This document shows, one piece after another, positions 36,371 to 46,379 of a DNA stretch of 64,000 nt. This DNA comes from Aselliscus stoliczkanus (taxonomy: Eukaryota; Chordata; Mammalia; Chiroptera; Hipposideridae): assembly GCA_033961575.1 (NCBI GenBank), contig CM066732.1, positions 99,997,187 to 100,061,186 of the forward strand, written 5' to 3'. Under the pieces are notes generated by a model, which saw only the letters and a list, made by a program, of their open reading frames with translations, was not told the DNA's origin and made no database searches. Each line of letters begins with the position of its first letter. Within the stretch, counting starts at the first letter, position 1. Position numbers and translations under genes: made by a program.

Positions 36371-37249
36371 TTTGATGATTACGGAAACAGGAAAGAATGA
36401 GGTACTCCATACCTAGGAGTTATCATGACAATGGTTAACACCTGGGAGAAGTACAACACCCCCTTCAACAGGACATGTGTTGTGGGTTTTGCTTCACTGA
36501 ATGTGGTCACAGCTCTGAGAAGTCTGATTTCAGAAGCTCTCTAGAGATCCAGAGTGGCATCCATTAGCAGACTAAGTGAGGACTGATTATGTTGGCAGGG
36601 GTCTTCACACACATGTGATACCACTTCACAGGACATTGCATTCCACCTGTTTCTTTCACATCACTGTAATATGCAGTGACATGGTGTGATTCATAGGAGA
36701 ACAACACCGTTCTGGGTAAGATGGAACTTGATAACAGACAATTCGATAATTCCTTTCTCACTTCCAGAACCCCATATAAATGATTAAGGGATTGAAAAAA
36801 AATAAAGAACTTTTTGAAGACTCCAAAACATAACCCCTGAGAAGGCAGCTCAACAAAATACTGGCAGAATTGCACAGATAAGGCTTCATTTCCAAGGCCT
36901 GAAAAGCTCAGAAGCATAATTCATCACTTGGAATCACTCTGACAGCTGGGATTTGTATCATTTGTGAGTACTTATTTATCTGGGAGTTTCCTGATAGTAA
37001 AGATTCACTAACCCAGGAAAAAAGTTGTCATCTTCCTGAGGTAATGAAGATTTCCCTGACATGTGGATATTGGTGTCAGGAAGAAATCCAGATACACCAA
37101 TACAGTGAACCAGTTCAGAATTCACACCACACAGATAAGTGTAGACCAACAGCTAGCTTTGGCAGAGTAGTGTTTTTCAATGTAGAAAAGTAAACCCTAC
37201 AACCCAAACAACCCAAAAAATGATGTCCAAACTACCTATCAAAATCCTT
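36371..37249. other. Unassigned sequence downstream (minus strand) of the env remnant
   Basis: If the env remnant continues in its own orientation, this stretch would hold its 3' part and possibly an LTR, but I recognise no LTR end, polypurine tract or pair. A 117-codon minus-strand frame at 36564-36917 has no recognisable domain. Confidence 0.3.
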
Positions 37250-37352
37250 GGGACGGCTGAGTGGCGTAGTGGTTAAGCACTGGCTTGGGAAGCCAGCAGC
37301 CCAGTTTGGGTCCCACATATGAGGGCCAGTGACACTGCCCTCAAAAAAAAAA
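37250..37352 (+). mobile_element. tRNA-derived SINE, short form (AAG type)
   Basis: Head gggacggctgagtggcgtag, loop GGGAAGCC, ACTGCCCTC and a 10-bp A-run. The B-box region is mutated (cagtttgggtc). No clear target-site duplication; the flanks share only a few bases. Confidence 0.93.
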
Positions 37353-37420
37353 CAACCTTAAGCTGCTGTATCCCAAGCTGCTTATCTAAGCTTGCATCAA
37401 ATAACCAAATACTTTAATAC

Positions 37421-38420
37421 TCATGAATAACTTACAATAAGAAGTGGACCAGTATTGACCTCAGCCATACCTCCCAGGGTCTCAGCTGAACAAATCTGAT
37501 AAACCAGTAATGCCCATCTTAGAAAATCAAGGGTCTTTCTCCTTAAATTTCTGTATTGATTTTTCCCCTTGGCCTGGTCATTAATGTAAATACAGTAGGA
37601 CATATTAAGAATTGCACAGAACTGATCTTGGCCCACAAGGAGGAAGTCTTGGGTAATTTTATCATCTATTAGAAGTCCAATCCATGGGGCTGACCTGAAG
37701 GCCTTCCAGGGCTGAGAAAGGTAAAGCTCACTCTGTTTTCTGGAGGGAGGCAAGATATTGCCTGATTCCCTCATAGGAGGCAAAATCTCACAGGCACATG
37801 TGGCCCTCCTGTGAAGAAAGGGTTGTTTAGAACTACGCCAACCTAAATGGTTCCTACATCAGTGGAGGAATATACAGATTGGCATTGCCTCCAGCATAGC
37901 CTCCTGACTGGCCGGTAGGCTTCAGGGTTTCCAAATAAATTCCAATAATTGATTCCAGTCCTTATTTTTGGAGGGATCACCTGAGGATAGTTATTCTAAT
38001 CAGTCATGTTTGTTCACCCCAACAGGGAGGTGCCATTTGTTTGCCTCACAGAATAATTGCATGTGAGGGTGGGAAAATCATCTGGAAATGTGAGGATAGT
38101 AAAGAAAGTGGGGTCATCCCTCCTATTTTCAACATGCTCCTCAATAAGGTTAAGGAAAATGGTGACCAAATCATGGTAAGAGCCATCCTGAGGTGGGGTG
38201 CGTGTGTGTGTAGGGGTAACAGCAGACCCAGCATTCAGTTATTTTGAAGGAACTTGCCACAGTTTGGGAGAGCCTCACCAGGGCATTTTCCTTGGGGAGG
38301 AGGGCTTTAGGGCAATTCCGAAAGACAAAGATTATAATGCCTCTTCTTCCTCGATATTTGCAGTGGTCCTTAGACCACCTGCCCCAACCCTACTCATGGT
38401 GCTCAGTGCTTTTTCTCCAA
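37421..38420 (-). pseudogene. Broken endogenous retroviral envelope (env) remnant
   Basis: On the minus strand about 38270-38030 reads as a surface-subunit segment containing FKITECWVC, i.e. a CXXC motif in the expected context, then several N-glycosylation-like sites before a stop. Further downstream a 120-codon frame (37783-37421) contains CAILNMSYC, resembling the CX6CC motif of a transmembrane subunit with the first of the paired cysteines replaced by Tyr. The two parts are separated by stops and frameshifts, so no envelope protein can be made. The motif pair suggests a gammaretrovirus-like (class I) element. gag, pol and LTRs were not recognised. What is seen is the motifs; the family is inference. 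Confidence 0.6.
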
Positions 38421-39589
38421 CACCAAAAACACCATTTGGGTAGCAACATCTTAACCTATTTTACAATGACCCCCTGCTTGCACCTTTTGTCCAGAAGAGT
38501 CACCAAGAATGAAAAGAGGGATATAACAAAAATTTCTTAGAAAATCCTAAGTATAAATCTGTATTAATTAAAAACGAAAATACAGATTTCATGACATTGG
38601 AAAGTACTAACAACATAAGATTAATGAAAAGAAAAGATCCAAATAATTGATTTATTTTAATTCTAATTTAGAAGAAAAATCATAACCAAAAGACTGGAAA
38701 ATATATCAAAATTTAATGAAAGTAACTCCATGAGTTAACTTTATTTTGTAGCTTTAAAGTTCTGCATTTTTATTCTTTTAACATGTGTTATATATGCTAT
38801 ATATGTATTTTCCTCAAGAGAGAAAAACAATAAATGCTACTCTAAAAATTCAAATAAAATCAGTGGAAAGTCCTATAACGTCCCACAAACAATATAGAAA
38901 GAAATCTATTTTAATTCCTTTTCCAATTGCTGCTATCTTTAATTGTAATACAGTTTCCTCTTCTTTTAAAAAAAATACCTTTAAAATTTTTGTGCCATTA
39001 TGTCCCCTAATAAGTAGGTGCCAAGGTAAGATTATACACGCATGAGGTTAATTGAGGGAAACAGGTAGGAAGGATGAAGAGGAGAGTGAAGGGGTAGGCA
39101 GGAAATGCAGGTTTCATACCTGCAAACAGAGAGGACAGGAAGGAGTACCAGGTAGGAAGACCTTCAGGCCACAGCGCAATGCTAAGGACATTTCAGCTGT
39201 TGGGGTACACCAAGTCTATTAGAGAAGGCCCCCTGTAGGAATGGCCGCCATTGGTTCCCTGCCTGCTGTCCTCAATGAATGGGAACAGGGAAGGGAAAGG
39301 CTGGCTCCTGTCAAAACTCAGGTGAATTCAGGGAGGGGTGTTGGTCACCTGTCCTTTTAGCGGGATTCTGGGCAACACATTTCCAAGGCCTCCACAGTTT
39401 TACTATGAGACAAGTCTTCACATCACTTTCAAAGATGTTCAGAGAATTTCTCCTCACACTGAAATTTCCCTTGAACTGTCTCTGTGACCTGTACTCTGTG
39501 AACCTCTGTACCTGTACCCTTTCTTTTAAAATCAGCCAAGAAGAACAAACTTTAGTACATTTCTTTCATCTGTGAATTTGGCCATGGAA
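38421..39589. other. Unannotated sequence
   Basis: On the env remnant's upstream side, but no retroviral pol or gag motif is recognisable. No exon supported. Confidence 0.35.
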
Positions 39590-39700
39590 AGGGGCTTTGA
39601 AGTGAGACAGAACTAAGTCTGATACCAGCTTTGCCACTTATGTGCTGTAGGATGTTAAACAACTCATGTAAACTCTCATCCTCCTCAAAAAAGTCCTTTC
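39590..39700 (+). mobile_element. MIR-class SINE
   Basis: 'gctttgaagtgagacagaac', 'gataccagctttgccactta' and 'tgtgctgtaggatgtta' follow the MIR core. Confidence 0.7.
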
Positions 39701-42139
39701 TAGAGCAGTATGGTAGACATGTTCAAGCACAGTTTCTCAAGGAGGGCAGGCTTTTGTGGGTACCCCCACATGTGCAGCTGTGCTTATGTTACATGTGCTC
39801 CACAGCTGGCCATACCTGAAAGCACAGGAGATGGATCCCTGACTTGCACTGTGGCAATTCAAATCTTTCTTCCAGAAATTTGGGATTAGCTCACACATAT
39901 CGGTGTCTAATCACACTTGAACTTGGAAGAAAAATTTATAACCAACACTGTCACGATAGTATGGCCAACTTTCTTTATGTGCATATCAAATCCTACACAC
40001 CGAAAGAGAGCAGACCCTGAATACAGAAGGCAAAACCAAGAGATAATTAGGAAGAGATAACAGAGAGACGTACAGATTTAGGGGAACGGCCTTGGTGCCT
40101 GATTTTCCCATGTCCTAATATCAGTCCTGGTGACTTTTCCATGGGGCCCAGGGCATACTTCCTTGTTCTTATAATAAATTTCCTTTTATATACATAAGTT
40201 AGTTTAAATGGATTTCTGTTGCTTTTTACCAAAAGAGCTTTTAATCAAATAGACAGAGTCCTGATTAATAGATGCTTTTCAGAATGAATGCATTTCCTTT
40301 AACCTTAGATTTCCTGGAGTCAGCTATTTTCAGAAACCCGTTTTTCCTTTTTTCTTGAACTTTCATTTAGCTGGCTCTGGCCAGATTATATTAACTGATG
40401 GCAGCAGTACTTGGAGACATGTGCAAGTTCTTATGCACATGTCCCTCACTAGAGCTCAGTGTGAAGGAGGATAAAAGAAAATTAAAATGAGCACCTGAGA
40501 ATGCATCATTAACCAATGAGTTCCAAAAGCTTGCCAGAAAGAATCAAGCTCAGGTCTGCTTGCTCAGTGTTAGTATAATGATTAACTGAGAACTCTGACT
40601 TCAGAAATGGTGTAATCAGTACAAAGGCACCCTCTGTTCAGCAAGGGTAATTTAATTAGATAGTGTTCTTAAATGTAATATTGATTACTGAATATTGTCT
40701 CCTTTAATTTGAGAAACCTTAAGTCATGATGACGTTGTGAGCCATGTAATTTTAGATGACTATAATTAGGTCAATACAATATTGCCAATACAGCAATGAC
40801 AAATGGAGCCATGAATGGGAAGAGTAAACTTGCATCCTTCATATAGTATAAAGCTGAAACCACTATCCCCAAATGAACAGAAGGTGATCTTTGTATTGTT
40901 TTCTAGCAGTTGGAATGGCTTTTTGCTCTTTCATTGTGCCTAGAAGCATCTTTTGCCAAAAGATTGCTAGGATTTGGATGCAGGTTGCTAAACGGAGCAA
41001 AATTAACTGGTCTACACACAGGCTATTCTCGGATATAAATCCCATGCCCACTGTGTAGTCACCTTCATTTTGTATCAAGGTATGAGGATTCTCTCTCTTT
41101 AATGAGGAACCTTGGCTACCAAGGAAGTCTGGATGCATCCACTCAGAAATAATCACTCCCATCTCTCTATTTGCAAAACAATGCATTGGTTCTTTTATTA
41201 GAGCTTCCATCACAGTTTACCTCATATTTGAGTTAACTGTATGTTTCTCCTTGGTTATGTACTTTTGAAAAGCTCTCCTGTGTCTAATTCATCTTTGTAG
41301 CTTTTATAGAATTTAGCAGTGCTTATATATTGTAGGTAATTTTTTAAAATTTTAAAAAATACATGACTAATAATATTGATATCTCTTTGAAAGAAAGAAT
41401 GAAAATGCTTGGAACTTTAGGCGTCATAAGTCAGGAGATTCTAGCCATTTATGTTATAGAAATTAGGCCCAGTTTAACTTGCTGAATATATCTAGGTTCA
41501 TTTTAAAAATTAGTTAATTTTTTAAAGCACAGAACTTTTTAAAACATTAGGGAAACAATATAACATGAGCAAAGACTTTATAGATACAGATAAGCTGGTT
41601 AAAGGGTGCATAACTGGCCATGAAGCAAATCAAAGTCTCCTCGCATTAAGTATGACTTGAAGTATACTAGTATATGGAAGTATTTTATGTAAGAATCTGA
41701 TTAGTTCTCCAGACAAGGTGGATTATACCTCAAAGGTAATGGGAGATCTGTTTAAATGTCACAGGAGAGGAGGTTATACCACAGCTTTAATATCTCTTTA
41801 ATGTTCAGAATCTGATCATAGTAATTAATTATAGGTTGACAATTCAGAGAGTGGGAGGTATTTGCTTCTCAGAATTAAATGAGACTTTTGAAAAACACAA
41901 ATACCATTTAAGAAATGTTTAATAATATTAAAATATCTTGATGTTTACTAAGGAAAGATGCTTAATACAGGGACAACTTTCTTTTCTTTCAGTTTGAAAT
42001 ACTTTAAATTATACTTATTTTATTATTATATTATCATAAAAATTAAAACTATAATTGTAAACATATTATTATAGAAAGTATCAAAAATTATACAAGAAAA
42101 CAAATACTACCATTATTTCCACAATCTAGAATTGACCAG
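39701..42139. other. Unique sequence, candidate conserved block 40240-40860
   Basis: No repeat recognised. 40240-40860 is high-complexity with repeated TAAT/ATTA cores and balanced composition, a possible regulatory block. A 116-codon minus-strand frame at 40863-41213 shows no domain. Confidence 0.3.
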
Positions 42140-42430
42140 CATTCATATTTTACTGGATTTCCTTTAATTTGTTTTTTCTTTGTATATATACATTTTATGT
42201 AATTGATAACATACTGTAAATAATTATATATACAGTATTTTTACTTAAAATTTTAATGTGAAACACTATACATGATACTAAAAACAACTTTTAAATTATA
42301 TTTGTAATTGATTATATAACATTCTGTTATATGATTATACTATATATTTTTAAGAATTTTTCTATTATTTGGCATTAGTTTTTTTCTTAACTTTTTTATT
42401 GTATTTTTTCATTGAGTTCTTCATAATTGT
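42140..42430 (-). mobile_element. Possible ancient L1 3' fragment, antisense
   Basis: Vague order match to old L1M 3' sequence ('tatgtaattgataacatact', 'tataacattctgttatatga'). Very AT-rich, so chance similarity is possible. Confidence 0.35.
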
Positions 42431-42433
42431 TTT

Positions 42434-42485
42434 GTATGTATGTATGTATGTATATACGTATGTATTTATATATTTATTTATTTTA
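42434..42485 (+). repeat. (TATG)n / TATTTA-rich array
   Basis: Tandem TATG units decaying to TATTTA. Confidence 0.9.
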
Positions 42486-44619
42486 AGTAACATTACAGGT
42501 TGTAAGATATGGACATTTCAAAGGCTCTTGACATAATTTATCAATGTGCTTTGTAAAAAACTTAGCAAAATTTTTACTCTCCTAAATACTCTCAAATCTC
42601 ATTTCATTATATGCTTTGGCTTCTATGAGGAAATATTTGTATTCCAAATTTTCTTATGTTTGCTAATGGTGCATTTTTACTTTACTCTGTGTCGTATATG
42701 CTGGAAATAAATAAGATCCTGGTTTGTGTTGACTCAGATCCTGGTTTCATTTAGCCAATCTTCTCTTTTTATCAAGTTCTACCATTCTATTAATTTTGGG
42801 AGAAGAAAAAGTTCCCCAATGATACATAGCTTTCTTATTTGAACAAAACGTTGTAAATATTTGGCTCTTTTTTATTTTCTTTTTACCATCTTTGCAGTTT
42901 CAGTCTGAAAAATTCATTTGGAAAAATAAAGCCCTTATATTTATTCCCTACTAAATCACAATACTGATGATAATGATATATAATAAAAATAGCAACAAGT
43001 AGGATGCTCTTTCTTTGTGCCAGACTTAGGGTGAGGCTTCACATTCATTACTGGATCTGACTCCAAGGTGGAAAAACAACAATGCAATTCTTAAATGTAA
43101 AAATTTAAACCCTACATGATTTGACTCCCATCTTCATATCTAAAAACTATATATTCTCCCTATTAGCCTAATCATGATGGGATCTAGCCTGTAAGCCTCT
43201 AATTATCAGTTGTTAGTGGAATTTTCTGGAAGTATATGACAGCCATGAGAAGACACGATTTAGAGCTGCTCAGTCATTTAGAAGATTTTTGATAAAAATT
43301 AAAGGTGGGCTTTTTTTTTGAAGAGATGATTTGTAAATAACAAACAATCATAAATAATGTTACCTGAAAAACCCTCATGTCAGATTTACACCTCTTCTGC
43401 ATATTGTAACATTTGTATTTTATAGCCATAAATGTTTTGATTAGGTTGTTTAAGTTCTTAATAGTCCCACTTACAATGTCTGAACTTTAAATTTTCAATT
43501 TTATCTCTCATGGAATATAATATTAATCTGTATCTATGGATCAACTGCATTAAACCCAGCAAATGTAAATTTAAATAAGTAGCTGGTAAATTCTTACTGA
43601 AGCAGAAAGGTATCAGGGATTATAAATATTCCAGTATAATTCAGCATATTTTCTCTTCTTCTAGAAATCACATAAAAATTTACCTAGAGACAAAGAATCA
43701 GAAAACTCTGAGGTATTTTTTTTTAAATCTATAGACTATAAATACATAGAAGTGTTAAGACTGGAAAAAGGCCATCATGATAAAATAAAGAAAAGGTTAG
43801 TCCAGTGGTGCAAGACCTCAGAAAAATCCTAGGGGAAAATATTACATTTTTTGAAAGTGAGGGACTCACTCTAGTTACAAAAGTTTATCCCTTCTTTTTA
43901 ACAATAGAAGCAGGAGCAAGACTGAGAAGAACTAACAGCAAAAGCTGTCAATAATTCCATTTCATTGAGAAAGGTTGGAGGGAAGACTTTACACAATTAG
44001 GTTAGAAAATAAAGCCATATTTGAAGGAAGCTCTTTGTCCTTGTGGTAGTAAGAAAGGAACATCCCTTTGGAAGTGAAGCATAAAAGGCTACAAAAGTAT
44101 CTCCTTGTACATAGAAACTTCCTATATATTGTTTCAGAAATATAATTTATGCAATGATGAGTAATAAAAAAATAAACTGGTATGGCATTAATACAAAGAT
44201 ACTATAAGAAAAAAAAGTAAAAGAACAGCAGAAGTTAAAAACAAAGAACACTGCAGAAAAAAACATTTCCATGAAGCAGGTAAAATTGGGAGCAAATATC
44301 TCACCATGAATTTTCTTAAGTATCTTCATAAATTTACTATTTCTATGAAGAAAGACTACAAATAATAAAGAGCATCAATTTAGGGATAAGATGGCAAATA
44401 GGATATGGAAAATGTAAGTTGACAGGGTGCAGGAAAGAAGAGGAAAATTAATCATAGAAAGGAAGATAAAATTAAAGGAAACAAAAAGGATATTACATCC
44501 TGCAGCAAACTTGTAGGATAAAATACAAAAAGTGGTCAAAATAAAATGAAATAAAGATTTTTTACAAACTGGACAGAAAAAGATAAATGTAAACATTATA
44601 GCACTAAACAAGAAAATCA
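42486..44619. other. Unannotated AT-rich sequence
   Basis: No exon recognised. A weak MIR-like signal near 42960-43090 ('tgtgccagacttagggtgag') is too short to call. Confidence 0.35.
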
Positions 44620-45049
44620 AAACGATGTAACAATGCAAGTATTTAAAGATAATATTTTTTAAAGATTTGCTAAAAAAACAACAACAACAAAAAACTGACT
44701 ATTCAAATTGAAAGTGAAGACCATTAAAAAGATATCTCAGGGGAAATCAACACAGAATATTTAACAGCAAGACATATCCTTGTGAAGTTACTGAATTTAA
44801 AGGACTCAAAAGGAATCTTTTGGTTAATTAGCAGGGAGTTCAAGGCACTTTTAAGGGGAAAAGATATCAGTCTGGGTTCAGATTTCCCCACAGCAACACT
44901 GAATGACAGAAATGAGGAGATAACCACAAAATTCTTAAGAAAGTGGGAACCAAGGATTTCACCCAAGTCAAAATTCAGGTAGAAAAGCTAAAGAATGAAC
45001 ATTTGAAACCTACATAATTTTATTAACCATTGTCAACAATAAATTTAAT

Positions 45050-45104
<55 letters not shown>

Positions 45105-45640
45105 ATCAAATAAAATAAAAGCTAAAGAACTGTTTACGCCACAAGTCAGAAAATGCTTTTCTTATGAATTCTTCCCTGAGGAAATTATTGAAGGATGAAT
45201 TCATAGAACCAATAAATGACTTTAAAATTACCAGCAAAGGATGGTCAGTGTGTATAAATTCTATCTAACTTTAGAAAAAAAGTGTAAAATAAATATGAAG
45301 ATTACAATGAAGAGAGTGAAATAGAAGCACTATATGCCCGAACACCATAGGAATGATACAGCCAACTGATATTTGGAAAGAGGTAGAGAAGGTGGGACAG
45401 AGTAAGTTGCTGATTGTCACTTCTGTAGTGCTTCAGGTATCAATTAAATGTGAAAAATCACATAAGAGAAGTCTAGACACAACTTATTGTACCAAACTCA
45501 ACACTAAGAAAGGCAATAATATGGATTAAAATTGATTGACAAGAGATATGGGAAAGAAAAGCTTGTGTTATCACCCATTATAATAGAGAAGCAATAGCTA
45601 TAGTCTGAAGAAATATGTTAATTGCCACTTAATATATTAT
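44620..45640 (+). mobile_element. HAL1/L1-type ORF1 remnant, sense, with nested L1 tail
   Basis: Plus-strand translation gives RHILVKLLNLKDSKGIFW (around 44773-44826), then a C-terminal-domain-like stretch with RGKDISLGSDFPTATLND, both characteristic of L1 ORF1p: end of the RNA-recognition domain and the C-terminal domain. A stop and decay elsewhere. Sequence after 45130 appears to continue the same old element. An L1 3' tail sits inside at 44996-45116. Confidence 0.65.
44996..45116 (+). mobile_element. Ultra-short L1 3' tail with (AC)n, with target-site duplication
   Basis: Contains only 'tgaaacctacataattttat' and 'taaccattgtcaacaataaa' of the L1 3' UTR, then an (AC)n array at 45053-45099 and an A-rich end. 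Perfect 13-bp duplication aaaagctaaagaa at 44983-44995 and 45117-45129. The AC array occupies the position of the poly(A) tail. Confidence 0.9.
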
Positions 45641-46340
45641 AAAAATCTTTCCACATCACCCAAAGAAAATCTATATCAGTTTTTTACTGGTTGCATAGCA
45701 TTTCTGTTTCTGGTTAAATAAGCCATACTATTGGAAATGTAGGTGTTCCCCAAATGTTAATATTACAAGAAATAGTGTTATAAACTTTTAACATATGTTT
45801 TTAAGTATTTGTGTGATTACTTTTAAAGTTCAATTCCTAGTAAAGAATTTTTAGGTCAATAGATTGTCAAACTTTGGAGGCTTTTGAAATATATTGCCAA
45901 AATATCTTTTAGAACAAAAATGGTGATAATTATTTCTCTCGATTTTTGCCATTACATACATACCATCCTTATTTTGTATTTTGCAGAATTTCTGAGCAAA
46001 GAATGTCACATTTAAGTTTATGTTTACCTCATATTTATAAAACAAATTAATTCATTATATAAGTGACTAAAATTTTATATTTATTCTTTTTTCAAAACAC
46101 CTGTGTATTCTCTTTGTCCACCTTCCATTGAAATGTGTAGTTTTTATATTGATCTGTAAGTGTTCATTAATCTTTTATCATGCTTGTTTTAAACACTTCC
46201 CCTTTTAAAAATGTATTTACATCTAAAAATATAATTATGTGTTAAAAACTAATTCTTTACTTTTATAGCTTCTGCCTTTATGTTATATCTAGAAAAACAA
46301 TTTATCCTAATTTTATATAAACTTTTTTTAGTACCTTAAT
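45641..46340 (-). mobile_element. Ancient L1 (L1M-type), antisense
   Basis: 'tggttgcatagcatttctg', 'gttcaattcctagtaaagaa' and 'gaaatatattgccaaaatat' follow antisense ORF2 3' order of old L1M elements. Strongly diverged. Confidence 0.5.
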
Positions 46341-46379
46341 TCTCTAAACTTTCTCTAGTATCTGAGATTTATTTTTGTC

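Noticed and set aside
36371..37249. Retroviral LTR downstream of the env remnant
   Set aside because: No TG...CA ends, polyadenylation context or matching second copy could be identified.
40863..41213. 116-codon minus-strand frame
   Set aside because: No recognisable domain; length is not exceptional for 64 kb searched in six frames.
38421..41300. Retroviral pol or gag upstream of the env remnant
   Set aside because: No reverse transcriptase, integrase, protease or zinc-knuckle motif was visible in the readable frames.
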